This document shows positions 17,104 to 25,211 of a stretch of DNA of 64,000 nucleotides, piece after piece (position 1 is the stretch's first letter; each line of letters begins with the position of its first letter). Source of the stretch: Saccharopolyspora rhizosphaerae (GTDB lineage Bacteria; Actinomycetota; Actinomycetes; Mycobacteriales; Pseudonocardiaceae); the NCBI RefSeq assembly GCF_003931915.1, contig NZ_RSAA01000017.1, positions 124,001 through 188,000 of the forward strand, given 5' to 3'. The notes under the pieces were generated by a model that was not told the origin of the DNA, did not search any database, and was given only the letters and a program-made list of their open reading frames with translations. The position numbers and the translations under genes are program-made.

Positions 17104-18792
17104 GTGCAGCCGTTGCTGGCCAGCGATCCGACCACGGTCGGCGACTACCGGCTGCTGGCTCGACTGGGCCGCGGAGCGATGGGTGGGGTCTACCTCGGCC
17201 GCTCCCGCGGCGGACGAGTCGTGGCGGTCAAGGTGATCCGGGCCGACCTCGCCGAGGACCCGGAGTTCCGCGAGCGGTTCCGCCGCGAGGCCGACGCCGC
17301 GCGAGCCGTCGGCGGGTTCTGGACCGCCGCGGTGGTCAACGCCGACCCAGACGCCGAGCAACCCTGGCTGGCCACCGAGTACGTGCCGGGGCCGACGCTG
17401 CACCAGGCGGTCGCCGACCACGGCGCGCTGCCGGAAGCCACCGTGCGCAGCCTGGGCGCAGGGCTCGCCGAAGCGCTGGTGGCCATCCACAACGCCGAGC
17501 TGGTCCACCGCGACCTCAAACCGGCCAACGTGCTGCTCGGTCCGGACGGGCCGCGCGTCATCGACTTCGGCATCTCCCGCGCGATGACCGGCCAGTCGCT
17601 CACCGCGACCGGCATCTTCCTGGGCACCCCCGGCTTCTTCTCCCCGGAGCAGACCCTCGGCGACGAGGTGGGACCGCCCAGCGACGTGTTCTCGCTCGGC
17701 GCGGTGCTGGTCTTCGCCGCGACCGGCTGCGGACCGTTCGGCGAGGAGAGCACCGCGTCGATGCTGTACAAGGTCGCCCACTCCGACCCCGACCTGAGCC
17801 AGGTGCCCGACGGGTTGCGTGACCTGCTGGCCGAGTGCCTGGACAAGGACCCGGCGGCCAGGCCGACCCCGTCGCAGATGCTGGACCGGATCGGTGAGAC
17901 GAGCCCGCAGGGCAGCGGCTGGCTGCCGCAGACGATCACGGCGGTGATCGCCCAGCACGCGACCGAGCTGCAGCGCACCGCCCAGGTCCCCGACACTGCC
18001 CCGCCGCAACCGGTGCCCGCGTCCCCGCAGGCGCCGAAGAAGGGCGGCACCCAGGCCTACACGCAGGCACCACCGGTGGCGGCTGCGGCGGCCTCGTCCG
18101 CACCCGCACCGGCTCCCGCTCCAACACCGAAGCCGAATCCGGTTTCGGCTTCGGCTTCGGCTTCGGCTCCGCAGCCGATCCGGGACAAGATCGTCCCTTC
18201 ACCTCCGCACAAGCGTCCGACGCAATCCCAGGAACAACGGCCGGACCGCGTGCGCACGGACGGGCCAGGACCCGAGTTCCGCACGCGCGGGCGCGTGTCC
18301 GCGGCGATGTGGACCGTGGTGTTCGCGCTGCTGCTGGCCGGGGCGGGCTACCTCGCGCAGGAGATGGGCTTCCGGCTCTTCCAAGGCACCGTGACGGAAG
18401 GCCGCGGTGTGTTCCGGCTCGGGGCGCTGCTGCTGCTGATCGGAGCCGTCTGGTCGTTCTGCCGGGTGGTGGCCCCGAGCCTGCGCCTGAAGGTCAACGC
18501 GGACGGGATCGCCGTGCACCGGTTCGGCTTCACCCGCGAGCTCCCGTGGCACCAGGTGTCCCGGGTCGGCGTCGCGGGCAGGGGCAAGTCGACGTCCCTG
18601 GTCGTCTGGATGGCCGACGGCACCGTCCCGCGCTCCGCGCTCTGGCACCGGGTCCGCAGCTACCACGGCGGCGCCCGCATCTACCCCGTCGGCGCGACCG
18701 GCGGGTGGATCTCGCGCCGCCAGGAGTCCCGTCGCCTGCGCAGCGCGCTGGAGCAGTACGCGCGCGGCCGCTACGACTCGCGAATGCTGTGA
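17104..18792 (+). CDS. Membrane Ser/Thr protein kinase with C-terminal PH-like domain
   Basis: Hanks-type kinase of 562 residues. Kinase domain about 14-275: P-loop GRGAMGGVYLG, Lys43 (VAVKV), catalytic HRDLKPANVLL (D137), DFG (D154), activation segment GTPGFFSPE. A Pro/Ala/Ser/Lys-rich linker (about 290-385) includes a short hexanucleotide repeat. Two hydrophobic helices follow (AAMWTVVFALLLAGAGYLAQ and a second near RLGALLLLIGAVW). The C-terminus (LRLKVNADGIAVHRFGFTRE onward) resembles the bacterial PH-like domain found in small actinobacterial membrane proteins. Usual partners such as PASTA repeats are absent. Start GTG 17104 with AGGGGGC upstream. Confidence 0.9.
   Translation: MQPLLASDPTTVGDYRLLARLGRGAMGGVYLGRSRGGRVVAVKVIRADLAEDPEFRERFRREADAARAVGGFWTAAVVNADPDAEQPWLATEYVPGPTLHQAVADHGALPEATVRSLGAGLAEALVAIHNAELVHRDLKPANVLLGPDGPRVIDFGISRAMTGQSLTATGIFLGTPGFFSPEQTLGDEVGPPSDVFSLGAVLVFAATGCGPFGEESTASMLYKVAHSDPDLSQVPDGLRDLLAECLDKDPAARPTPSQMLDRIGETSPQGSGWLPQTITAVIAQHATELQRTAQVPDTAPPQPVPASPQAPKKGGTQAYTQAPPVAAAAASSAPAPAPAPTPKPNPVSASASASAPQPIRDKIVPSPPHKRPTQSQEQRPDRVRTDGPGPEFRTRGRVSAAMWTVVFALLLAGAGYLAQEMGFRLFQGTVTEGRGVFRLGALLLLIGAVWSFCRVVAPSLRLKVNADGIAVHRFGFTRELPWHQVSRVGVAGRGKSTSLVVWMADGTVPRSALWHRVRSYHGGARIYPVGATGGWISRRQESRRLRSALEQYARGRYDSRML
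18144..18167. repeat. Hexanucleotide microsatellite in the kinase linker
   Basis: Four exact tandem copies of TTCGGC inside the kinase gene, encoding an alternating Ser-Ala run in the disordered linker. Because the unit is two codons, slippage would change linker length without frameshift. Confidence 0.8.
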
Positions 18793-18908
18793 CGTCGGCG
18801 ACCGGCGCAACGAACCGCCGGATTCACCCGGATCAACGCAACGAAGTGACGCGGAAAGCAAGGTTCGGCGACTGAAATCCACGGCATCGTCGACATAACC
18901 TTGTGCTC

Positions 18909-20141
18909 ATGGCTACCGCCCACACGCACGTCGACACCCGGTACCGCGCCACCGAGTTCCTGGCGCTCGACGACCGCTACAGCGCGCACAACTACCACCC
19001 GCTCCCGGTCGTGATCGCCGAAGCCGAAGGCGCCTGGATGACCGATGTGGACGGTCGTCGCTACCTGGACTTCCTGGCCGGCTACTCGGCGCTGAACTTC
19101 GGCCACCGGCACCCGGAGCTGGTCGCCGCCGCCACCGAGCAGCTGAACAAGCTGACCCTGACCAGCCGCGCGTTCCACCACGACCAGCTCGGGCCGTTCT
19201 GCCAGGAGCTCGCCGAGCTCACCGGCACCGACCGGGTGCTGCCGATGAACTCCGGGGCGGAGGCCGTCGAGTCGGCGATCAAGATCGCCCGCAAGTGGGC
19301 CTACCAGGTCAAGGGCGTGCCCGAGAACCAGGCGGAGATCATCGTGGCCGGGTCGAACTTCCACGGCCGCACCACGACCATCGTCTCGTTCTCCACCGAT
19401 CCGGAGGCCCACGACGAGTTCGGCCCCTACACCCCGGGCTTCACCCTCACCGACTACGGCGACGCCACCTCGGTCGAGGCGGCGATCAGCGAGCGGACCG
19501 CGGCGGTGCTCGTCGAGCCCATCCAGGGCGAGGCCGGGGTCGTCGTGCCGCCCGCCGACTACCTGCCGCGGCTGCGACGGGTCTGCGACGAGCACGGCGC
19601 GCTGCTGATCTGCGACGAGATCCAGTCGGGTCTCGCCCGCACCGGCGAGCTGCTGGCCAGCGCGCACGACGGCGTCCGCGCGGACCTCTACACCTTGGGC
19701 AAGGCGCTGGGCGGCGGCATCCTGCCGGTCTCGGCCGTGGTGGGCCGCGACGACGTCATCGGCGTGCTGCAGCCCGGCCAGCACGGCTCGACCTTCGGCG
19801 GCAACCCGCTGGCGGCGGCCGTGGGCCGTGCGGTGATCCGGCTGCTGCGCACCGGCGAGTTCCAGGAGCGCTCCCGCGAGCTGGGGGCTCACCTGCACCG
19901 ACGGCTCGGCGAGCTGATCGGCCACGGCGTCGCCGAAGTGCGCGGACGCGGCCTGTGGGCGGGTGTCGAGATCGCCCCGGGCGGGCCGACCGGTCGCGCG
20001 GCCAGCGAAGCGCTGATGGCCCAGGGCGTCCTCTGCAAGGAGACCCAGGCCAGCACGCTGCGCATCGCCCCACCGCTGGTGGTCAGCCGCGAGGACCTCG
20101 ACACCGGCATCGACGCCATCGCCGGCGTCCTCGCCCGGTGA
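18909..20141 (+). CDS. rocD: Ornithine aminotransferase
   Basis: PLP-dependent class III aminotransferase of 410 residues converting ornithine and 2-oxoglutarate to glutamate semialdehyde and glutamate. PLP Lys at 265 (TLGKALGGG); other marks are NYHPLPVVI, MNSGAEAVE, EPIQGEAGVVVPP and CDEIQSGLARTG, the RocD rather than ArgD pattern. The ATG at 18909 lacks a Shine-Dalgarno; CATAAC about 10 nt upstream may be a -10 box of a leaderless message, weakly supported. It stands alone, ending at a strong terminator. Confidence 0.92.
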   Translation: MATAHTHVDTRYRATEFLALDDRYSAHNYHPLPVVIAEAEGAWMTDVDGRRYLDFLAGYSALNFGHRHPELVAAATEQLNKLTLTSRAFHHDQLGPFCQELAELTGTDRVLPMNSGAEAVESAIKIARKWAYQVKGVPENQAEIIVAGSNFHGRTTTIVSFSTDPEAHDEFGPYTPGFTLTDYGDATSVEAAISERTAAVLVEPIQGEAGVVVPPADYLPRLRRVCDEHGALLICDEIQSGLARTGELLASAHDGVRADLYTLGKALGGGILPVSAVVGRDDVIGVLQPGQHGSTFGGNPLAAAVGRAVIRLLRTGEFQERSRELGAHLHRRLGELIGHGVAEVRGRGLWAGVEIAPGGPTGRAASEALMAQGVLCKETQASTLRIAPPLVVSREDLDTGIDAIAGVLAR

Positions 20142-20146
20142 CGTGA

Positions 20147-20173
20147 GGGGGAGGTTCCGCCGGAGCCTCCCCC
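20147..20173. terminator. Bidirectional hairpin between rocD and zapE
   Basis: 12-bp stem GGGGGAGGTTCC against GGAGCCTCCCCC with one G-U pair and a 3-nt loop, 5 bp after rocD and 19 bp after the end of the convergent ATPase gene. Confidence 0.85.
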
Positions 20174-20192
20174 ACCGAAGCCGAGCTGAGCC

Positions 20193-21224
20193 TCAGGACT
20201 TGGTGAGGTCGCGGGAGAGCGCGGTGAGGCGGCTGATCGCGCGCAGGTACTTCTTGCGGTAGCCGCCCTGCAGCATCTCCTCGGTGAACAGGCCGGACAG
20301 CGGTGCCCCCGAGACCCGGACCGGGATCGCCCGGTCGTAGAGGCGGTCGGCCAGCGCCACCAGGCGCAGGGCCACGTCCTGGTCCGGGGCCGCGTGCACG
20401 CCGGAGAGGTGCACCGCGCTGACCCCGTCGACCAGGCGGCCGTACTTCGAGGCGTGCAACCGGGCGAGGAACCCGCAGAGCTCGTCGAAGTCGTCCAGCG
20501 TCGAGCCGTCGGTGGCCTCGGCGAGCCGGGCGAGCTCCTCCTCGGCCATCGGCGGCGGCGCCTCGGGAAGCCCCCGGTGCCGGTAGTCCGGGCCGTCGAC
20601 CCGCACCACGCTGAACCGGGCGGACATCGCGTGGATCTCGCGCAGGAAGTCCGCCGCTGCGAACCGGCCCTCGCCCAGCTTGTCCGGCAGCGTGTTGGAC
20701 GTGGCGGCCACGTGCACGCCCGCGTCGGTGAGCTTGGCGATCAGCTGGGTGACCAGCATCGTGTCACCCGGGTCGTCCAGCTCGAACTCGTCGATGGCCA
20801 GCAACCGGTGCTGCGAGAGCCGCTGCACGGTCTCGGCGAAGCCGAGCGCGCCCACCAGGTTGGTGATCTCGACGAAGGTGCCGTAGGACTTGGTGCCCTC
20901 GGTCGCGTGCCACAGCGAGGCCAGCAGGTGGGTCTTGCCGACGCCGAACCCGCCGTCGAGGTAGAGCCCGCGCTTGTCCCCGAGGTCCTTCTTCTTGCCG
21001 CCGAACATCCCGCGCAGCCAGCCGCCACCACCGCTCGTGGAGGCGTTGATGCGCTCGGCGAACGCCGAGCAGTCCCGCACCGCCTCGGCCTGGCTGGGCT
21101 CCTCGGGGTTGGGGATGTAGGTGTCGAAGCGCGCCTCCTCGAAGCGGGGCGGCGGCGTCATCGCCTGGACCAGCTCGTCCGGGGTGATCTCGGGACGGCG
21201 GTCGACCAGACGGGCGAAATTCAT
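20193..21224 (-). CDS. zapE: ZapE/AFG1-like ATPase
   Basis: P-loop ATPase of 343 residues in the AFG1/ZapE family, which in E. coli interacts with the FtsZ ring. Walker A GGFGVGKTHLL and Walker B LLAIDEFELDD are intact; the family motif LYLDGGFGVGKTH and ATSNTLPDKLGEGRF follow. The ATG at 21224 is preferred; a longer in-frame start at 21272 would overlap the promoter. It faces the divergent RibD-like gene, the same pairing I recall for Rv2670c/Rv2671. Confidence 0.88.
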   Translation of the reverse strand: MNFARLVDRRPEITPDELVQAMTPPPRFEEARFDTYIPNPEEPSQAEAVRDCSAFAERINASTSGGGGWLRGMFGGKKKDLGDKRGLYLDGGFGVGKTHLLASLWHATEGTKSYGTFVEITNLVGALGFAETVQRLSQHRLLAIDEFELDDPGDTMLVTQLIAKLTDAGVHVAATSNTLPDKLGEGRFAAADFLREIHAMSARFSVVRVDGPDYRHRGLPEAPPPMAEEELARLAEATDGSTLDDFDELCGFLARLHASKYGRLVDGVSAVHLSGVHAAPDQDVALRLVALADRLYDRAIPVRVSGAPLSGLFTEEMLQGGYRKKYLRAISRLTALSRDLTKS

Positions 21225-21233
21225 GCGCCCGAC

Positions 21234-21241
21234 TCTATAAC
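21234..21241. promoter_or_regulatory. Overlapping divergent -10 elements (zapE / ribD-like)
   Basis: The minus strand reads TATAGA (21234-21239), ending 9 nt before the zapE ATG, consistent with a leaderless transcript. The plus strand reads TATAAC (21236-21241), 63 nt before the RibD-like GTG. No clear -35 boxes were picked. Confidence 0.45.
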
Positions 21242-21304
21242 CGGACATCGCCTCACCACGCCCTACCGCCACGTGCTCCTGCTCACCCGTGGTGGGATGA
21301 GCAC

Positions 21305-22057
21305 GTGGTCGATGAACTCTGGCCGGTGGACGGCGCGCGAGACGTGGGCGACGAACTCGAAGCCCACTACGCCTTCCCCGAGGAGCTGCAACGCCCGTGG
21401 GTGCGGGTCAACTTCGTGTCCAGCCTGGACGGCGCGGTCACCTCCGGAGGCAGTTCCCGGGCGCTGTCGCACCCGGTGGACCAGAAGGTGCTGGGGCTGA
21501 TCCGCGACCTCTCCGACGTGGTGCTGGTCGGACTGGGCACCGCGGTGGCCGAGGGCTACCGCGGCGTCAAGCGCACCGAGGTGCGCGCCGAACGGCGCCG
21601 CCGCCTGGGTTTGTCCGAGGTGCCGCCGATCGCGCTGGTGTCCGCGCGAGCCTCGCTGCCGCTGGACTCGCCGCTGCTGACCGACACGCTCGTCCCGCCG
21701 ATCCTCATCACCTGCGCCTCGGCTCCCGCCGAGCGCCGGGCCGCGCTCGCCGACGCGGGTGCGGACGTCGTCGTGGCGGGCACCGATCGGGTGGACCTGG
21801 CCGCCGCGCTCGACGCGCTGGACGACCGCGGGCTGCGCCGGATCGGCTGCGAGGGCGGCCCTCGGCTGTTCGGCAGCCTGGTCGACGCGGACCTCGTCGA
21901 CGAGCTCTGCCTGACCCTCTCACCCGTCCTGGCCAGCGGTGGTGCCGGCCGCATCGCCACCGGCGCCGGTGCGGAACAGCTCCGCCGGATGCGGCTCGAC
22001 TCGGTGTTGCACGCGGATTCGATGCTGTTCTTGCGCTACGGAAGAATGCACGGGTGA
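21305..22057 (+). CDS. RibD C-terminal-domain reductase (pyrimidine reductase-like)
   Basis: Dihydrofolate-reductase-fold protein of 250 residues related to the reductase half of RibD; it lacks the deaminase half. Visible: RVNFVSSLDGAVTSGGSSR near the N-terminus, VVLVGLGTAVAEGYRG, GCEGGPRLFGSLVDADLVDEL. Its M. tuberculosis counterpart by position (Rv2671) is known to have dihydrofolate-reductase-like activity linked to para-aminosalicylate response; whether that holds here is unknown. GTG start at 21305, with GGGATGAG upstream. Confidence 0.88.
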   Translation: MVDELWPVDGARDVGDELEAHYAFPEELQRPWVRVNFVSSLDGAVTSGGSSRALSHPVDQKVLGLIRDLSDVVLVGLGTAVAEGYRGVKRTEVRAERRRRLGLSEVPPIALVSARASLPLDSPLLTDTLVPPILITCASAPAERRAALADAGADVVVAGTDRVDLAAALDALDDRGLRRIGCEGGPRLFGSLVDADLVDELCLTLSPVLASGGAGRIATGAGAEQLRRMRLDSVLHADSMLFLRYGRMHG

Positions 22058-22194
22058 CAGGTGGGGCGGAGGTGACGCCCCACCGCGCACCGAATGGTGC
22101 CGCAACCGCACCTGGGACACCCTCGAACCAGGTGCGGCCGTGCACGCGCGCCACACCCACCGATCCGGCGTCACCGGGAAGGAGCTGCATTTCC

Positions 22195-22710
22195 ATGGCC
22201 CAGAACAGCGGCACGTCGTCCGGTCAGGGCACCCAGTCGGAGGCTCCGAGCGCGGAGGGCCGCATCCCGGAGACGCGCGGGAGCGGTTCCCCAGCACGCA
22301 CGCCCGACGAGACGTCACAGGGCAAGACGACCATCGCCGCCTCGGTCGTGCAGAAGATCGCCGGCATCGCCGCGCGCGAGGTGTCCGGGGTCCACGCGAT
22401 GGGCGGTGGCGTGTCCCGCGCTTTCGGCGCCCTGCGGGACCGGATCCCGGGCGGCACCGGCACGTCCTCCACGTCAGGCGTGCAGGTCGAGGTCGGTGAG
22501 AAGCAGGCGGCGATCGACCTGGACGTCGTCGTCGAGTACGGCGCGTCCATCGTGGACCTCTCGCGGGCCGTGCGGCGCAACGTGATCAACGCGGTGGAGC
22601 GGATGACCGGGCTCGACGTCATCGAGGTCAACATCGTGGTCAACGACATCCACCTGCCCAGCGACGACGAGGAGGAGACGACGCAGCCCGCGCCCTCGCG
22701 CGTGGAATGA
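22195..22710 (+). CDS. Asp23/Gls24 family envelope stress protein
   Basis: Alkaline-shock-protein family member of 171 residues, first gene of a seven-gene operon. A disordered Ser/Gly/Thr-rich N-terminus (1-48) precedes the Asp23 domain (GKTTIAASVVQKIAGIAARE ... DLDVVVEYGASIVDLSRAVR ... GLDVIEVNIVVNDIHL). In Staphylococcus Asp23 is tethered to the membrane by AmaP, and this operon ends in an AmaP-like gene. ATG 22195 follows GGGAAGGAG at about 12 nt. The stop overlaps the next start (ATGA). Confidence 0.92.
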   Translation: MAQNSGTSSGQGTQSEAPSAEGRIPETRGSGSPARTPDETSQGKTTIAASVVQKIAGIAAREVSGVHAMGGGVSRAFGALRDRIPGGTGTSSTSGVQVEVGEKQAAIDLDVVVEYGASIVDLSRAVRRNVINAVERMTGLDVIEVNIVVNDIHLPSDDEEETTQPAPSRVE

Positions 22711-23048
22711 CGTCGTCCGCACCACGATCCGCCGAGGAGACCCCGTTGCCGGAGCAGCCGTCCGCCGAGGAGCTCGCCGACCAGGTGCTGGCGCACCCGT
22801 CGGTGGCGCGGCTGCACGGCGGCGCGTTCGGCGAGATCGCCTCCTACTACCCCGGCCGCCGCCTCACCGGCGTGCGGCTGCGCGAGGACGGGACGGTGGA
22901 GGTCGGCGTGGTGCTGCGGCTCGACCGGCCGCTGCCGGAGACCGTCGCGGACCTGCGCGACGCGCTGGCCCAGCGGTGGGGCGGAACCCCCGTGGACGTC
23001 CACGTCTGCGACGTGGAGACCGCCGAAGATCCGTCGACGACCGGATGA
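22707..23048 (+). CDS. Asp23-operon small protein (partial Gls24-like)
   Basis: Soluble protein of 113 residues translationally coupled to the Asp23 gene by an ATGA overlap. The pattern LADQVLAHPSVARLHGGAFGEIASYYPGR then TGVRLREDGTVEVGVVLRL and PVDVHVCDVE reads like a second, shorter Asp23/Gls24-type domain: two strands flanking helices. It may form mixed oligomers with the first gene product; this is inference. Confidence 0.85.
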   Translation: MTSSAPRSAEETPLPEQPSAEELADQVLAHPSVARLHGGAFGEIASYYPGRRLTGVRLREDGTVEVGVVLRLDRPLPETVADLRDALAQRWGGTPVDVHVCDVETAEDPSTTG

Positions 23049-23065
23049 CGGGCGGGAGGCGCAGA

Positions 23066-23317
23066 ATGGCGGACGTGCAGCAGGACCCGGCGACGCGCGC
23101 CGAGATCCGCGCGTTCGTCCGGGCGAACCACCCGGACGTGGGAGGAGACCCGGAGGCCTTCGCCGCCGGGCTCGCCCGGTTGCGCGCGCGGTCTGGAGAC
23201 GGTTCCCGCTTCGACGCGCCGGTCGTGGTCGAGGTCAGGCCGCGGGGAGTGCGCGGCGTGCTGCACCGCGTCCGGTGCCGGTGGCGGCGCCGCCACGCGC
23301 CACCCCGCGTTCGATGA
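23066..23317 (+). CDS. Small protein with minimal J-domain-like HPD motif
   Basis: Predicted 83-residue basic protein. Residues 11-40 (a helix, then HPD at 22-24, GGDPEAF, another helix) reproduce the helix II-HPD loop-helix III core of DnaJ J-domains, the part that stimulates Hsp70 ATPase. Helix I and zinc domains are absent. The C-terminal third is strongly Arg-rich. ATG 23066 has GGGAGG 7 nt upstream; ATG 23045 overlapping the previous stop is an alternative. Its place inside the Asp23 operon suggests a link to membrane stress, but no function is known to me. Confidence 0.7.
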   Translation: MADVQQDPATRAEIRAFVRANHPDVGGDPEAFAAGLARLRARSGDGSRFDAPVVVEVRPRGVRGVLHRVRCRWRRRHAPPRVR

Positions 23318-23348
23318 CCCGCTCACCACTCTTGCAGGAGGCTCGGAG

Positions 23349-23531
23349 ATGAATGCGACGCAGACCGGACTGATCTCCGGACTGATCCTCGGCACCGCCG
23401 CGGCGATCGGAGGTTTCAGCGGGTTCCTGATCGCGCTGCTGATCGGCGTGGTGGGCCTGGTGGTCGGCCGGATCCTCGACGGTGAGCTGGAGATCGGCGA
23501 CCTGCTCGGCCGTGCCAAGGACCGCCGATGA
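23349..23531 (+). CDS. Small integral membrane protein (DUF2273-like)
   Basis: 60-residue protein with two hydrophobic helices separated by Gly-Gly (residues 8-43) and a charged tail ending DLLGRAKDRR. Matches the short DUF2273 proteins found in Asp23 operons, which resemble membrane anchors. GCAGGAGG precedes the ATG. Stop overlaps the next start by 4 nt. Confidence 0.85.
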   Translation: MNATQTGLISGLILGTAAAIGGFSGFLIALLIGVVGLVVGRILDGELEIGDLLGRAKDRR

Positions 23532-23893
23532 CCGCAGTCGCGACCAAGCCCGAGGACCCCGTCTTCAGCGTGGAGGCCGAGCAGCGCGGGAGCCTGGAGG
23601 TCCAGCCCGCGGTGCTGCGCAAGATCGCTGCGCACGCCGCCGACGTCGACCCGGGCAGCGCGCGCAGCGGCCGCAAGCACGCCGCCTCCGCCGAGGTCAG
23701 CGGTCCGGACGACGCACTGCGGGTCCGGCTCACCGTCGCGGTGCGCTACCCGGACCCGGTGCGCGACACCGTCGCCTCCATGCGCGAGCGCGTGAGCGCG
23801 GAGCTGCAGCGCATCGCGGGGTGCCGGGTGCGCAGCATCGACGTGACCGTGTCCGCCTTGGTCCCGCCGGCCGAGCCGCCGAGGGTGGAGTGA
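23528..23893 (+). CDS. Asp23/Gls24-like protein
   Basis: Protein of 121 residues, a further Asp23-like member. Pattern: GSLEVQPAVLRKIAAHAADV, a variable loop, LRVRLTVAVRYPDPVRDTVASMR, then GCRVRSIDVTVSALV. It is the shorter form without the disordered N-terminus of the first gene. Coupled to the DUF2273-like gene by ATGA overlap and followed 3 bp later by the next gene. Confidence 0.85.
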   Translation: MTAVATKPEDPVFSVEAEQRGSLEVQPAVLRKIAAHAADVDPGSARSGRKHAASAEVSGPDDALRVRLTVAVRYPDPVRDTVASMRERVSAELQRIAGCRVRSIDVTVSALVPPAEPPRVE

Positions 23894-23896
23894 GCC

Positions 23897-24433
23897 ATGC
23901 GCCTGTTCGCACGACTGATCACCGCCCTGGCCGGCCTCGTGGTGGCCGCCGCCGGAACCTTGCTGGCCGTCGAAGCGGCCTGGGCGCTGGTCCGGCCGAG
24001 ATCGCCGGGCCTGATCTTCGGCCCGGCCGCGCTCCGCGATGCGCTCAGCGGGTTCACGTGGACCTCCCCCACGGTCCGGGCCGTCGCCATCGCACTGGTC
24101 GTGCTCGGCGCGGTGCTCCTGGTCGTCGCGATCACCGCAGGTCACCGGGATCTGCGGCTGCACGACCCGGCACCGGAGGTCACCGTGACCACCGACCGCC
24201 GTTCCCTGGCTCGGCTGGTCGGCCACCAGGTCCGCGACCAGGACGGGGTCGCGGGCGCGACCGTCACCGCGGGCGCCAAGCGGGTGCGAGTGAAGGCGGC
24301 GGCCCGCTTCCGGGAGAGCGGTGATCTGCGCCAGCGGCTGACCTCCACCGCGGAGCGCGCCGTCGGTGACCTGCCGCTGCCGAGGGCGCCGAAGGTGCTG
24401 GTGTCGGTCGAGCCGCCGGAGGAGCGCCGATGA
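23897..24433 (+). CDS. DUF6286-like membrane protein of the Asp23 operon
   Basis: 178 residues with one hydrophobic helix at the extreme N-terminus (LITALAGLVVAAAGTLLAV) and a second around residues 55-80 (VRAVAIALVVLGAVLLVVAI), then a soluble domain (TVTTDRRSLARLVGHQVRDQ ... PRAPKVLVSVEPP) with the strand-helix-strand character of Asp23-type folds. Probably a membrane-anchored partner. ATGA overlap with the AmaP-like gene. Confidence 0.8.
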   Translation: MRLFARLITALAGLVVAAAGTLLAVEAAWALVRPRSPGLIFGPAALRDALSGFTWTSPTVRAVAIALVVLGAVLLVVAITAGHRDLRLHDPAPEVTVTTDRRSLARLVGHQVRDQDGVAGATVTAGAKRVRVKAAARFRESGDLRQRLTSTAERAVGDLPLPRAPKVLVSVEPPEERR

Positions 24434-25032
24434 CCGAGATCAAGCCGAGCAGCACGCCGATCGGCCGCGCCGCGGGGTTCGAGCGCGGCGTCGTGGTCCT
24501 GCTGGGCGCGCTGTCGCTGTTGGTGGGAGCCGCGGTGCTGGTGGTCGGCTCCGGCGTGCTGGGCGTGTTCCGGGCGCGACGCCCGGTGGCCGATCCGCTG
24601 CTCGTGCAGTGGTTGCGGGACAACGCGCAGCTCGCCGCGGGCGTCGGCCTGGTCCTCGGTGCGCTGCTGTTCGTGCTGGGCCTGTGGTGGCTGGTGCGCG
24701 CGCTGCGCCCCGAGGAGCGCCCGGACGTGCGCTTGGAGCACTCCGACACCGGCGATCTGCACGTCACCTCGGCTGCGCTGGCCAACGCCGTGCGCACCGA
24801 CGCCGAGCAGGTCTCGGGCGTCCAGCGGGCCCGGGTGCGGATGGCGGGCAGCGAGCGGTCCCCGTCGCTGCGCCTGACCCTGTCGCTGAAGGAGGGGACC
24901 AACGTCCGGCACGTGTGGGAAGAGCTGGACGAGAAGGTCCTCTCCCGCGCTCGCCGCGCACTGGGGCGGGAGACCTTGCCGACGGCGATCCGCCTCCGGC
25001 TGGACCGCGCCCCGAAGCAACGCGTCCGCTGA
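24430..25032 (+). CDS. AmaP-like alkaline shock membrane anchor protein
   Basis: 200 residues with two transmembrane helices (about 20-45 and 68-92) and a C-terminal cytoplasmic domain carrying LHVTSAALANAVRTDAEQVSGV and RLTLSLKEGTNVRHVWEEL. This matches AmaP, the protein that anchors Asp23 to the membrane in Staphylococcus. Last gene of the operon; a strong terminator follows 66 bp later. Confidence 0.85.
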   Translation: MTEIKPSSTPIGRAAGFERGVVVLLGALSLLVGAAVLVVGSGVLGVFRARRPVADPLLVQWLRDNAQLAAGVGLVLGALLFVLGLWWLVRALRPEERPDVRLEHSDTGDLHVTSAALANAVRTDAEQVSGVQRARVRMAGSERSPSLRLTLSLKEGTNVRHVWEELDEKVLSRARRALGRETLPTAIRLRLDRAPKQRVR

Positions 25033-25098
25033 CGGTCTCCGCAGGCCGCGGCCCAGGTGTGGAACCGAAAGGCGCCGCGTGCGGCTGCGTCGCCTGAG

Positions 25099-25142
25099 CG
25101 GGTGGTGGCGGGCATGTCGCGCGGGATGTCCGCCACCACCCG
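25099..25142 (+). terminator. Terminator of the Asp23 operon
   Basis: Perfect 13-bp stem (CGGGTGGTGGCGG and complement) enclosing an 18-nt loop, between the AmaP-like stop and the ligC start. Confidence 0.8.
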
Positions 25143-25211
25143 CGAGGATGACGTCCTGCCACCCGCACCACCCCGCAGGACAATGCCCGCACCAGGACTG
25201 AGGAGGCCGTC

